A DNA stretch of 64,000 nt from Xanthobacter dioxanivorans (GCF_016807805.1 NZ_CP063362.1:1973001-2037000), one strand, 5' to 3'; counted from the stretch's first letter, positions 46,208 through 55,646 are shown. A program made the numbers and translations. Notes: generated by a model not told the origin, from the sequence alone.

Positions 46208-47134
46208 CTACACGACCGTGCGGTGGCGCGAGACGCAGGTGGCGAGCACTTCGTCCATGGGCCTGGACCACCAGTGCTCGGAGAAAATCTCCACCTCGAC
46301 GAAGCCGGCATAGCCCTGCGCCTCCACCGCGGCGCGAATGCCCCTCAGGTCAATGACGCCGTCCCCCATCATGCCGCGGTCGGTCAGCATGTCCGTCGTC
46401 GGCACCAGCCAGTCGCAGACGTGATAGGCGAGGAGCCGGGCACGGCCGGCGCGGGCGATCTGCCCGGAAAGCTCGGGATCCCACCACACGTGGTAGGCGT
46501 CGAGCGCCACCCCCAGCAGGCCGGTGCGCCCCGGATCCAGCTGGTCGCAGATGTCGAGGGCCTGGCGCAGCGTGTTCACGCACGCACGGTCGGCGGCATA
46601 CATGGGGTGCAGCGGCTCGATGGCCAACGGCATGCCCGCCTCCCGCGCGTGATCGAGCAGCGCGCCGACGCCGTCCTCCACCTGCGCGCGGGCGCCGCCA
46701 AGGTCCCTGGTCGGCGCCGAGCCCGGGCGGGAGAATTGCGGCAGTCCGCCCGCCACCAGCACGAGGCAGGGGGCGCCGAGGGCGGCCGCCTCGTCCACGG
46801 CGCGCCGGTTGTCGTCGGCGACCTCCCTTCGGCGCGCGGGATCGGCGGGAAACATGCCGCCCCGGCAATAGCCGGACAGGGCCATTCCCGTCGCCCTCGC
46901 CGCCGCCACGGCGCGATCGAGGCCGATGGCGGCGACCTGGTCGCGCCACGGGGCGATGGCCCGGATGCCGGCCCGGGCGCAGGCCTCGATGATGGCGACA
47001 AGATCACCCTGCCTCCGCAGCGTGACGGTGTTGATGGAGAGCTGGCGGGCGTCGGCCGAGAAATCGCGCAAGGCCGGCGCTTGGAAGGCCGGCGCGAGGC
47101 TCGTGGGGGAGACGTGATCCTGCATGGTGCGCAT
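46208..47134 (-). CDS. Sugar phosphate isomerase/epimerase-like TIM-barrel protein
   Basis: 308 residues of the xylose-isomerase-like TIM barrel family. Metal ligands can be read in PLAIEPLHPMYAADR (Glu), LGVALDAYHVWWDPEL (Asp and His), LAYHVCDW (His) and FVEVEIFSEHWW (Glu). Members isomerise or dehydrate sugar acids and inositols. The gene lies 71 bases downstream of the enolase-superfamily gene on the same strand, so both may act on one sugar acid or polyol. The ATG at 47134 follows GGAGACTG. The substrate is not deducible. Confidence 0.82.
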   Translation of the reverse strand: MRTMQDHVSPTSLAPAFQAPALRDFSADARQLSINTVTLRRQGDLVAIIEACARAGIRAIAPWRDQVAAIGLDRAVAAARATGMALSGYCRGGMFPADPARRREVADDNRRAVDEAAALGAPCLVLVAGGLPQFSRPGSAPTRDLGGARAQVEDGVGALLDHAREAGMPLAIEPLHPMYAADRACVNTLRQALDICDQLDPGRTGLLGVALDAYHVWWDPELSGQIARAGRARLLAYHVCDWLVPTTDMLTDRGMMGDGVIDLRGIRAAVEAQGYAGFVEVEIFSEHWWSRPMDEVLATCVSRHRTVV

Positions 47135-47204
47135 CAGTCTCCGCCGCCCTGCGCGGCAAGCCCGTTTCTCACGCCCGCCGCGTCGAGGCCGCTGCGCCGC
47201 TCCC

Positions 47205-48617
47205 TCATGCGCGGGCCGCCTGCGGGAGCGGCGCAGCGGAGCGTGGGGTGATGGGGGCGAGGCTTTCCCAGTCGGGCTCGGCCCGCCGCGCGAAGCCGGG
47301 GGCGGCGAGGAGTGCCCGGGTCGGCAGCAGCCCGCGGCGCACGTCGAGGACGATGCGGCCGTCCTGCTCGGTGTAGAGGTCCGGATGGGCGGCGGCGAAG
47401 GCCCGCGCTTCGGCCTCCGGCGCCGGGCCGAAGCCGGCGACGTAATGATGCCCGTTGCGCTCGCCGTGGGTGAGGCCGAGGGCGGCGATGAGCGCGGTGT
47501 CCTGCTCGACGGCGAGGCCCGCCTGGCAGGTGAGGTCCTCGCCGGAGAGCAGGAAGGGCGCGCGGACCCCGGCCGCGTTCCAGGCCTTCACCCGCGCGGC
47601 GTTGAGGATGGACTTGTAGAGCCCCTTGCAGGCCTTGGAGGACACGCCGCGATAGCCCAGCGCCGAGGCGCGGACGAACGAATCGTAGGCGTCGTCCGCC
47701 TCGTCGATGATCACGGTGAGGCCGTGCAGCGCCGGGGAAAGCGGGGCGGCGAAGGTGGCGCGCCGGTCGAACGGTTGCTCCACATAAAGCAGCCGGGCGC
47801 GCAGAACCGCGAGCGAGGGCCGGCCGAGGGCGTCCGCCAGCATTTCCAGCCGGTCGGGATCATATTGCTCGTTCGCGTCCAGCGTGGCGACGAAGCCGGG
47901 GGCCACCGCGTCGAGAGTAACCGCGATCTCCTCGAGCCGCGTGATGTCCGCATCGATGTCGCCGCCGATCTTGATCTTGAAGAAGGCGAGCTGCGCCGCC
48001 GCGATCAGGTTGGGCAGGCCATGCGGCCCGTCCAGCGGGTCGAGGAGCCCGATGGTGTGGCGCACCGCCACGGCCGGCGAGGCGACGAGCCCGGCGAGGA
48101 ACGCGGCGAGCCGCCCGGGCTCGAGGTCCGGCGTCAGGCGTGCATCGAGCCCCATCGCGTTGCGCCTCAGCCCGTCCAGGACTCCAACGCCGATGGCGCG
48201 CAGGAGTGCGTCCAGCACCGCCTTGTCGAGGAGCGCGGGGCCGAAGCCGGCGGCGAGGGCAGGGACCTTCTCCCGCTCCGCCCAGGCGTCCTGGCCCGGA
48301 CGCACGGCGGCGCTGAGGCCGAAGGCGGTGTCGGCTCCGGCCGCCAAATAGGCCGAGGCGGCATTCACGAGGCCGCGGCGCAGGTCGTCCACGGTGTCGG
48401 CGGGGCTTTTCGACGGATCCTTGTCGAACCATTTCGGCATCATCATCTCGGCCGAACAGCCGGTGGCGACACCGAAGCCGGGCACCTCCGCCTCGACCCG
48501 CACGAACGCCTGCGGCGCCGCCTCGACCACCGACGGGCCGAAGCGGAACGGGTGCATGAACGGCATCAGCCGCTCGAAAATCTCGACCGAACGTAGCACG
48601 AGGCGCGGCGCGTCCAT
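47205..48617 (-). CDS. Enolase-superfamily enzyme (mandelate racemase/muconate lactonizing type)
   Basis: 470 residues. The capping domain is followed by a modified barrel with the catalytic Lys pair in FFKIKIGGD, metal ligands Asp in ATLDANEQYD, Glu in LLYVEQPF and Glu/Asp in TVIIDEADD, and a C-terminal Lys in GVSSKACKG. The K-x-K and D-E-E set shows an active enzyme that abstracts a proton next to a carboxylate. It is about 100 residues longer than CatB or mandelate racemase, so it is probably a sugar-acid dehydratase or an uncharacterised subgroup, not the missing muconate cycloisomerase. It precedes the TIM-barrel isomerase gene. Confidence 0.82.
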   Translation of the reverse strand: MDAPRLVLRSVEIFERLMPFMHPFRFGPSVVEAAPQAFVRVEAEVPGFGVATGCSAEMMMPKWFDKDPSKSPADTVDDLRRGLVNAASAYLAAGADTAFGLSAAVRPGQDAWAEREKVPALAAGFGPALLDKAVLDALLRAIGVGVLDGLRRNAMGLDARLTPDLEPGRLAAFLAGLVASPAVAVRHTIGLLDPLDGPHGLPNLIAAAQLAFFKIKIGGDIDADITRLEEIAVTLDAVAPGFVATLDANEQYDPDRLEMLADALGRPSLAVLRARLLYVEQPFDRRATFAAPLSPALHGLTVIIDEADDAYDSFVRASALGYRGVSSKACKGLYKSILNAARVKAWNAAGVRAPFLLSGEDLTCQAGLAVEQDTALIAALGLTHGERNGHHYVAGFGPAPEAEARAFAAAHPDLYTEQDGRIVLDVRRGLLPTRALLAAPGFARRAEPDWESLAPITPRSAAPLPQAARA

Positions 48618-48623
48618 GCTCCC

Positions 48624-48708
48624 TCAGCTCCGCCGGCCGCCGCCGGGACGGGCAGCACGGCTGCGGAAACTCCGCGCCGTCGCGCCCGCGCGCACGGTCA
48701 CCCCCATG
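48624..48708 (-). CDS. Possible 27-residue leader peptide of the enolase-superfamily gene
   Basis: An ATG at 48708 with a strong ribosome site (GGAGGAGACTGCC) opens a basic frame beginning MGVTVRAGATARSFRSRAAR and ending six bases before the enzyme start. The strong ribosome site is the only evidence. It could be a short leader whose translation feeds the next gene. No homology is recognised. Confidence 0.35.
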
Positions 48709-48971
48709 GCAGTCTCCTCCGCGACTGGCTGTCCCCGGCTTCTGCGCGCCGGTTTGTAACCAATCGGTGAATTACGAGCCTGGCGCAGTGAGGTGTCAAG
48801 CGCTTTCTCGGCCCGGGCCGGGTGGCGCGCGGGTGTCCGGGGTCGGAGCGGGAGGGGCGGCACCACGGTAACGGGCAGCCGCGATTTCCGCGCGGGATCG
48901 TGCTGCAGTGCCGCAAGACCCCTTGAGCCTCCGCGTCATTCACGCTTATCTCGGCACCGAGGGGCGACTTC
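48709..48971. other. Divergent promoter region
   Basis: The gap between the enolase-superfamily gene (minus) and the thioesterase operon (plus). The least GC-rich part, TTTGTAACCAATCGGTGAATTACG around 48754-48777 (shown only as TTGTAACC and GAATTACG), is the likely promoter or operator zone. No gene is seen. Confidence 0.35.
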
Positions 48972-49046
48972 ATGCAGGATATTCACCGCGACATTCTCCC
49001 CAAGGGCCGGCGCGCGGCCATCCGCTCGCGCGGCATGGGGGCCTGA
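48972..49046 (+). CDS. Possible 24-residue micro-ORF before the thioesterase gene
   Basis: ATG at 48972 with GAGGGG seven bases upstream, 24 codons, TGA at 49044, four bases before the thioesterase ATG. The peptide starts MQDIHRDILPKGRRAAIR and ends SRGMGA. Its ribosome site is better than that of the thioesterase gene (GAGGCG), so translation of the enzyme may depend on it. It may also be the stub of a lost gene. No known peptide family is recognised. Confidence 0.4.
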   Translation: MQDIHRDILPKGRRAAIRSRGMGA

Positions 49047-49050
49047 GGCG

Positions 49051-49758
49051 ATGCGGCTCGTCTGCCTGCCGCATGCCGGCGGCTCCGCCGCGCTCTACCG
49101 GCCCTGGAAGGTGGCGCTCTCGGGCCTTGCCACCGTGGAGAGCCCGGAACTGCCGGGACGTGGCACACGGTTCGGCGCGCCCTTCGCCTCCAGCCTCATC
49201 GACCTCGCCGGGGACGTGGCGAACACCGTCGCGCACCGGGTCGGCCCGCTCGTGCTCTACGGTCATTCCATGGGCGCGGTGCTCGCCTTCGAGACGGCGC
49301 GCGCGCTGGCCCGCCACGGGATCAGTGTGGCGGGGCTGGTGCTCTCGGGCCGCGCGGCGCCGCAGCTTCCCTTCCCGTCCCTCGGCCGCCACCTGCTCGG
49401 CGACGCCGCGCTCGCAGCCGAACTCCAGCGGATCGGCGGGACGACGCAGGCGGTGCTGGCCCAGCCGGAGCTCATGGCGGCGATGTTGCCCGTGCTGCGC
49501 GCCGACTTCCGGCTGGTGGATACCTACGCCTTCGCCGCCGGGCCGAAGCTCCCGGTTCCGGCGGTGATCCTCGGCGGCGCGGAGGATCCCGCCACGCCCC
49601 TGCCCGCGCTCCACGCCTGGGCGGAGGTCGTCTCCGGCCCACTCGCGGTGGAGCTCTGGCCGGGCGGTCACTTCTTCGTGCGCGATCAGGAAGCGCGGCT
49701 CATGGAGCTGCTGCGCCGCCTCCTCCCGGCATGGCGCGCGGCCAGGGCCGGCGGCTGA
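49051..49758 (+). CDS. Type II thioesterase (alpha/beta hydrolase)
   Basis: 235 residues of the thioesterase domain family linked to nonribosomal peptide and polyketide synthases. It opens RLVCLPHAGGSAALYRPWK, carries LPGRGTRFG, the nucleophile Ser in LYGHSMGAVLAFE, Asp in LGGAEDPATP and His in WPGGHFFVRDQ. Type II enzymes remove wrong acyl groups from carrier proteins. The next gene, starting at the following base, encodes a phosphopantetheinyl transferase, which loads carrier proteins, so the two form an accessory module. The ATG at 49051 fixes the usual start of the fold; the open frame upstream is not conserved in look. Confidence 0.88.
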   Translation: MRLVCLPHAGGSAALYRPWKVALSGLATVESPELPGRGTRFGAPFASSLIDLAGDVANTVAHRVGPLVLYGHSMGAVLAFETARALARHGISVAGLVLSGRAAPQLPFPSLGRHLLGDAALAAELQRIGGTTQAVLAQPELMAAMLPVLRADFRLVDTYAFAAGPKLPVPAVILGGAEDPATPLPALHAWAEVVSGPLAVELWPGGHFFVRDQEARLMELLRRLLPAWRAARAGG

Positions 49759-50511
49759 ATGGGGGAGCGCCCCGCCGTGCCGGTGCCGGCCCTCGCCGCC
49801 GGCGAAAGCTTCCTCGCGGTGGCGCAGGTGCAGGATCTCGTGGCTGCGCCGGGCTTCGCCTTCGCCCTGCCGGATGAGGACGAGGCGCGCATCGGCCGGC
49901 TCGTCCACGACCGCGACCGCCGCTCCCGCCGTGCCGCCTGGCGGCTGGCCCGCTTCTGCCTCGGGGCGGTTCTGGGCATGGCGCCGGCGGAGGTGGCCCT
50001 GCGCCGGGACCGGCGGGGCCGGCCGCATCTGGAGGAGGAGGCCGGGCTTGATTTCAATGTCAGCCATGCCGGGTCGAGCATTGCGGTGGGTGTCATGCGC
50101 GGCGGGCGCATCGGGGTGGATGTGGAGCACCAGCGCCCGCTCGCCTTGTGGCAGGACCTCATCGGCGAATTCCTCGATGCCGCCGACGCCGTCGCCTGGT
50201 CCCGACTGTCGGCCGACGGTCGGGCCGACGCGGCCTTGTCGGCCTGGTGTCGCAAGGAGTCGGTGTTGAAAGCCACCGGCGAGGGGCTCGCGGCCGATCC
50301 GCGTGCCGTGTCGCTGCCGCTCGGCCCGCAGGCGGCGGTGATCGGCCGGGCCGGCCGAAGCTTCACCGTGGCCACGCTCCACGCCGCCGTCCTCGCGCCA
50401 GACGCGGCCCTCGCGGTCGCGGTGGAGGGCGTCCACCTGCCGCGCCTGCTGGCGCTGGCGGGCGGCACGGGGTGGAGCCTTTCCGGCGCCCGGCCCGCCG
50501 CCGGTCCCTGA
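49759..50511 (+). CDS. 4'-phosphopantetheinyl transferase (Sfp superfamily)
   Basis: 250 residues. The motifs are LDFNVSHAGS (P2-type), GRIGVDVEHQRPLA with the magnesium-binding Asp and Glu, and SAWCRKESVLKATGEGL with the W-x2-K-E-x2-x-K-A signature. It transfers phosphopantetheine from CoA to a Ser of acyl or peptidyl carrier proteins. Its ATG directly abuts the TGA of the type II thioesterase gene, so they are co-translated. No synthase or carrier gene is in the window; the partner pathway lies elsewhere. Confidence 0.88.
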   Translation: MGERPAVPVPALAAGESFLAVAQVQDLVAAPGFAFALPDEDEARIGRLVHDRDRRSRRAAWRLARFCLGAVLGMAPAEVALRRDRRGRPHLEEEAGLDFNVSHAGSSIAVGVMRGGRIGVDVEHQRPLALWQDLIGEFLDAADAVAWSRLSADGRADAALSAWCRKESVLKATGEGLAADPRAVSLPLGPQAAVIGRAGRSFTVATLHAAVLAPDAALAVAVEGVHLPRLLALAGGTGWSLSGARPAAGP

Positions 50512-50564
50512 TCGCCGGGCGCGCCGCGGGACGTCTCGCCGCCGTGCGGGATCGACAGGCAGGC

Positions 50565-52381
50565 ATGGGAGCGGGCGAAGGCGCGTGCTATGGGCGAGGG
50601 GGACATCCCGCGCGGGAGACTTTCGCCATCGCCGCCGACCGCAAGCGCCTGTCGTCCTTTCTCGCCGCCCGCCGGAAGACGGCACGGCGCCCGCTCGCCT
50701 TCGCCTATGGCTTCGCGCTGGTGGCCGGGCTCCTCGTCATCGCCCAGGCGGCCCTGGTGGCGCGCCTCATCGCCCTCGTGCTGTTCGCGCGCCAGCCGCT
50801 CACCGACGCCTGCGGGGAGATCGTGGCCCTCCTCTGCGTGATCCTCGCCCGGGCGCTGGCGAGCCAGGCGGCGGAGCGCGCCGGGTTCGCCGCCGCCGAG
50901 AGCGTGATGCGCGCTTTGCGGGCCGAACTGCTGGACCACGTGGCGCGGCTCGGGCCGGCCGGCCTGTCGGGTCAGCGCACCGGGGAGCTGGTGGCCGCCA
51001 TCTCCTCCGGCGTGCGGGCGGCGGAGCCCTACTACACGCGCTACCTGCCCGCCTCGGTGCTGTCGGTGGCGCTGCCGGTGGCCATCCTCGCGGTGGTGTT
51101 CCCGCTGGACTGGGTGTCCGGCCTGATCTTCCTGTTCACCGCGCCGCTCATTCCGGTGTTCATGATCCTCATCGGCAAGGGGGCCGAGGCGCTGAACCAG
51201 CGCCAGTGGCGCCGCCTCGCCCGCATGTCGGGCCACCTGCTCGATGCGGTGCAGGGCCTTTCCACCCTGAAGGCCTTCGGCGCCGCCGGGCGGATGACGG
51301 CGCGCGTCGCGGAGGTGGCGGACGCCTACCGGCGCGACACCATGGCGGTGCTGCGCGTCGCCTTCCTGTCGTCCCTGGCGCTGGAATTCTTCGCCACCGT
51401 CTCCATCGCCCTGGCCGCCATCTTCATTGGCTTCCGCCTGCTGTGGGGCGGGATGGACTTCTTCGACGGGCTGTTCATCCTCCTGCTAGCGCCGGAATTC
51501 TACCAGCCGCTGCGGGCCATGGGCACCGCCTACCATGCGCGCATGGAAGCCGTCGGCGCCGCCGAGCGCATCCTCGCCCTCGCCGACCTGCCGGCCCTCG
51601 CCGAGCCCGGCGGGATCCTCCCGGTGCCCGATGCCGGCGCCATCGAGATCCGCTTCGAGGACGTCTGCCTCGTCTATCCGGACGGGCGTACCGCCCTCGA
51701 CGGGGTGACGCTCACCGTGCCGGCCGGGGCGCGGGTGGCGCTGGTGGGATCGTCGGGGGCGGGCAAGTCTTCCCTCCTCGCCCTCGCCCTGGGCTTCGTG
51801 CGGCCCACCTCCGGGGGGTGCTGGTGAACGGCGTGCTCCTCGGCGAGATCGACCGGGCCGCCTGGCGCCGGCACGTCGCCTACGCGCCGCAGCGCCCGCG
51901 CCTGTTCGCCGGAACCCTCGCCGCCAACATCGCGCCGGGGGAGGACGCGCCGGACCCGCACAGGCTCGCGGCGGCGGTGGAGGCGGCGGGGCTCTCGCAG
52001 GCGGTGGCGCGGGTGCCCGGCGGGTTGTCCGGCCGCGTGGGCGAAGGCGGGACGGGCCTTTCGGGCGGCGAGGCGCATCGTCTGGCCCTGGCCCGTGCCT
52101 TCTACCGCGATGCGCCCTTCGTCGTCCTCGACGAGCCCACCGCCCATCTCGACCGGGCGACCGAGGCCGACGTGGAGCGCGCCCTGCGCCGCCTCTTGCC
52201 CGGCCGCACCGCGCTGCTCGCCGCCCATCGCCTCGCCCAGGCGGCGGAGGCGGACCTCGTCGTCGTGATCGAGGCGGGCCGGCTGGTGGAGGCGGGGCCG
52301 CCCGCCGACCTCCTGGCGCAGGGCGGCCGCTATGCCGCTTTGGTGGCGGCGGGGGCATTGCCCGAGGAGGCCGCCTCGTGA
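50565..52381 (+). CDS. cydD: Thiol reductant ABC exporter CydD, one-base frameshift in Walker region
   Basis: The frame from ATG 50565 encodes the six-helix domain and Walker A (GSSGAGKSS) then ends as PTSGGCW at 51827. One extra base in the G run at 51813-51818 gives PTSGRVLVNGV and joins the second frame, with LSGGEAHRLALARA, Walker B VVLDEPTAHLD and the C-terminus, for about 605 residues. PEFYQPLRAMGTAYHARMEA, 20 residues, is a CydD landmark. With CydC it exports glutathione and cysteine to the periplasm for cytochrome bd and c assembly. Its stop overlaps the CydC start (GTGA). As written, the protein would lack a complete ATPase. Confidence 0.83.
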
Positions 52382-54087
52382 GGGATTTCGTGCGCCTCCT
52401 CGCCTTGATGCGGCCGCAGGCCGGGTGGATGGCCCTCGCCGTCCTGCTCTCGGCGGTCACCAGCCTGTCCCATGCCGGGCTCATGGCGGCCTCGGGCTGG
52501 TTCATCACCGCCGCGGCGCTGGCCGGGGCGGCGGGGGCGGTGATGAATCCCTTCACCGCCTCGGCCGCCATCCGCGCCTTCGCGCTGCTGCGCACCGCGG
52601 CGCGCTACGGCGAGCGGATCATCGGCCACGAGGCGACGCTGAAATTCGTGGCGCACCTGCGCCCCTGGTTCTTCGCGCATCTGGTGCCACTGGCCCCCGC
52701 CGCGCTGGAGGACCAGCACTCGGGCGATCTCCTCGCCCGCCTCAAGACCGACATCGACCGGCTGGAATTCGCCTTCCTGCGCATCCTGTCGCCCCTGCTC
52801 GCGGCCCTGCTGGCGGTGGTCGTGGTGGTGGCCTTCGCCGCCGCCTACGATGCCGCCATCGCCCTGGCTCTCGCCGGGCTGCTGCTGGTCGCGGGGGTGG
52901 GCCTGCCGGTCCTGGCGCACCGGCTCGGCGCCGGCCCGGCGCGGCGGCTGGCGCGGGACACCGGGGCGTTCGAGGCGGCGCTGGTGGACCATCTGGAAGG
53001 CCGGGCCGAGCTCGACATCTACGACCCGGAGAACCGCCACCGCGCCCGGCTCGATGCGGCCAGCGATGCCCTGCTCACCGACGAGCGGTGGCTGGCGGGC
53101 CTCGCCGCCGCCACCTCCGCCGGGGTCGGGATGACGGGGCAGCTCGCCCTGCTGGCGGTGCTGCTGCTCGGCGCGCCGCTGGTGCTGGCCGGGCAGCTCG
53201 CGGGCGCGGAGCTGCCCATGCTGGCGCTGATGGCCCTCGCCGCCTTCGACGCCGTGGCTCCCCTGCCGCTGGCTCTGCAGACCCTGCCGGCGACCCTGGC
53301 GAGCGCGCGGCGCCTGTTCACCCTGATGGACCGGCCGCCGCCGGTGCCGGAACGCGGTGTGTTCCGGCCGGTGCCGGCGGCCGGCGCCCTCGTCTTCTCG
53401 CAGGTCGGCCTCACCTATGCCGGCGCCGGCCGGCCGGCCCTCGACGGCATCGACCTCGCCCTCGTCCCGGGGCGGCACGTGGCGGTGGTGGGGCCGAGCG
53501 GCTCGGGCAAGTCCAGCCTGGTGGCCCTCGCCCTGCGCTTCCGCGCGCCGGATGCCGGTACGATCACCTTCGCCGGCGCGGACGTGGCGGCGTTCGAGCC
53601 GGATGGACTGCGCCGGCGCATCGCCGTGCTGGCCCAGGCGGAGCACCTGTTCGCCGAAACCCTCCTCGACAATTTGCGCATCGCCGATCCGCAGGCCTCC
53701 CTCGCCCGCTGCGAGCAGGCCTGCGCCACCGCCGCCATCCTCCCCTTCGTGGCGTCCGAGCCGGACGGCTTCTCAACCTTCGTGGGGGCCCACGGGGCGG
53801 GGCTTTCCGGCGGCGAGGCGCGCCGTCTCGCTCTCGCCCGCACCCTGCTGAAGGATGCGCCCATCCTCATCCTCGACGAGCCCACCGAGGGGCTCGATCC
53901 CGAGACCGAGCGCAGGGTGATGGACGCGGTGCTGGATGCCGCGCGCGAGCGCGCGGTCCTGCTCATCACCCATCGGCCGGCCGGGCTTGATCGCATGGAC
54001 GAGATCCTGGTGCTGGAGGCGGGGCGCATCGTCGCCCGCGGCACGCCGGCGGAGATCCTGCCCCGCTTCGGCCGGCCCCCGGGGTGA
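52378..54087 (+). CDS. cydC: Thiol reductant ABC exporter CydC
   Basis: 569 residues. The membrane domain has the CydC landmarks SWFITAAALAGA-like sequence (SGWFITAAALAG) and FALLRTAARYGERIIGHEAT, 20 residues. The ATPase has Walker [10 protein letters not shown], signature LSGGEARRLALART, Walker B ILILDEPTEGLD and switch His in LITHRPAG. It starts at a GTG overlapping the cydD stop and forms the heterodimeric inner-membrane exporter with it. No cydAB genes follow; the next gene is convergent. Confidence 0.9.
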   Translation: MRDFVRLLALMRPQAGWMALAVLLSAVTSLSHAGLMAASGWFITAAALAGAAGAVMNPFTASAAIRAFALLRTAARYGERIIGHEATLKFVAHLRPWFFAHLVPLAPAALEDQHSGDLLARLKTDIDRLEFAFLRILSPLLAALLAVVVVVAFAAAYDAAIALALAGLLLVAGVGLPVLAHRLGAGPARRLARDTGAFEAALVDHLEGRAELDIYDPENRHRARLDAASDALLTDERWLAGLAAATSAGVGMTGQLALLAVLLLGAPLVLAGQLAGAELPMLALMALAAFDAVAPLPLALQTLPATLASARRLFTLMDRPPPVPERGVFRPVPAAGALVFSQVGLTYAGAGRPALDGIDLALVPGRHVAVVGPSGSGKSSLVALALRFRAPDAGTITFAGADVAAFEPDGLRRRIAVLAQAEHLFAETLLDNLRIADPQASLARCEQACATAAILPFVASEPDGFSTFVGAHGAGLSGGEARRLALARTLLKDAPILILDEPTEGLDPETERRVMDAVLDAARERAVLLITHRPAGLDRMDEILVLEAGRIVARGTPAEILPRFGRPPG

Positions 54088-54144
54088 ATCCGCTTTGGCG
54101 CGGCGCGTTTTCCTTCCGCCCGCCAATTGCCCCGAGACACGGCC

Positions 54145-55626
54145 TCAGGGCTGGGGCCGGCGCTCGCGCTCGTCCCAGCCGCCGATGGCCTCGCCGGCCG
54201 GGGGCGCATCCTCGTGCGGCGGCCGCACGGGGGTGCCGGCGAGCCGCAGCGTGCGCTCCAGCAGCACCTCGTAGATGGGCTTGCCGCCGAGGGCCTCGGC
54301 CACGAGGTTGGCGGTCACGCAGGTGAAGATGACCGGCACCAGCAGGTCGTAGGAGCCGGTCAGCTCGGCCACCAGCACCATGCCCACCAGCGGCGCTCGC
54401 ACTGTCGCCGAGAACAGGCCGCCCATGGCGGCGACGCCGAGGGCCGCCACCAGGCCGGGGGGCAGGTGGAAGGCCACGTCGAGGAGCGTGCCGAACAGCA
54501 CGCCCACCGCGGTGGCGAGGGCGAGGATGGGGGCGAAGATGCCGCCGGGGATGCCGGTGGAATAGCTCGCCATGGTCATGGTGAAGCGGATGACGACGAT
54601 GCCGGCCAGCGTCAGGGCCGGCAGGCCCATGCCGGGCAGGGACACCGCCAGCAGCTCGCCGCCGGAGGTGGCTTCGGGCCGCAGGATCAGCAGCGGCCCG
54701 ATGGCGGCGCCCACCAGCACCGGCAGCAGATAGGGCGAGACGGTGACGGCGAGGGCGCGGGCGCCGTCCAGCGCGGCGACCAGCGCGCGGTTGAAGGCGA
54801 CCCCCAGCGCGCCGAGGATGGCCCCGAGCACGAGGAAGGCGGGAAGCCAGAGCAGCGGGACTTCCGCCACGTCGAGGCGCATGTCGGGACCGGTCCCGGC
54901 GATCATCTGAGTCGCCACGGCGCCGGCGGCGGAGCAGATGATGACGGCGCTGTAGGTGCGCAGGCCGTATGGAAACTGGCGGCGCGTTTCCTCGATGACG
55001 AACAGGATGGCGGCGAGCGGCGCGTTGAAGGCGGCGGCGAGCCCGGCGGCGGCGCCCGCGGCCAGAAGCCCGCGCCCGTCCCGCGTGCCCAGCCGGAACG
55101 CGTCGGACACCGCCTTGGCCACCGAGGCGCCCATGTGGATGGTCGGCCCCTCGCGCCCCGCCACCAGTCCGGAACCCAGCGCCAGCACGCCGGCCACGAA
55201 CTTCACCGGCAGCACCCGTTTCCAGCGCAGGATGCGCAGGCCTTCGAGCGCGCCCTCGATCTCCTGCACGCCGGAGCCCGCCGCCTCCGGCGCGAAGGCG
55301 CGCACCAGCGCCACCGATAAGGTGACCATCGCCGCCGACACGCCGGCAAGCGCAAGATAGAGGACCGGCCCGTCGAGGTGCGGCAGCAGCAGGGACGGCC
55401 AGGTCCCGGCCTTGTCCGTCAGGAGATGGAACAGGGTGCCGAAGAAGCCGGCGACCGCGCCGACCAGCGCCGCGAGGGCGTAATAGACCCCGCTGGCGGG
55501 CTCGCGAGAGGTGTCGGGCGTCTCGTCGGGTGTCAAGCCGGACCTCGGGACTGGGGGGACGGCGCTTGCGCCGATCCCTCCAGCCTTAGCGGAGGCGGTG
55601 CGGGCGGAGCAAGGCATGCCGGGCAT
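54145..55626 (-). CDS. CLC-family chloride channel/antiporter
   Basis: 493 residues. Selectivity-filter motifs are present: AAGSGVQEIEGAL (GSGIP equivalent, altered to GSGVQ), VAGREGPTIHMGA with the gating Glu of GREGP, and STGIPGGIFAPIL of the GIFAP block. About 10-14 helices fit the family, and no CBS domain is attached. The gating Glu and the altered GSGVQ motif suggest a functional protein with changed anion preference, as seen in fluoride- or nitrate-type CLCs. The ATG at 55626 has GGAGGATCC directly upstream. The ABC exporter gene ends 20 bases upstream, so they are probably one operon. Confidence 0.88.
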   Translation of the reverse strand: MPGMPCSARTASAKAGGIGASAVPPVPRSGLTPDETPDTSREPASGVYYALAALVGAVAGFFGTLFHLLTDKAGTWPSLLLPHLDGPVLYLALAGVSAAMVTLSVALVRAFAPEAAGSGVQEIEGALEGLRILRWKRVLPVKFVAGVLALGSGLVAGREGPTIHMGASVAKAVSDAFRLGTRDGRGLLAAGAAAGLAAAFNAPLAAILFVIEETRRQFPYGLRTYSAVIICSAAGAVATQMIAGTGPDMRLDVAEVPLLWLPAFLVLGAILGALGVAFNRALVAALDGARALAVTVSPYLLPVLVGAAIGPLLILRPEATSGGELLAVSLPGMGLPALTLAGIVVIRFTMTMASYSTGIPGGIFAPILALATAVGVLFGTLLDVAFHLPPGLVAALGVAAMGGLFSATVRAPLVGMVLVAELTGSYDLLVPVIFTCVTANLVAEALGGKPIYEVLLERTLRLAGTPVRPPHEDAPPAGEAIGGWDERERRPQP

Positions 55627-55646
55627 GGATCCTCCGCGTGCGGGCC

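Noticed and set aside
47205..48617. Enolase-superfamily protein as the missing catB
   Set aside because: About 100 residues too long for muconate cycloisomerase, and it pairs with a sugar-isomerase-like gene rather than with cat or pca genes.
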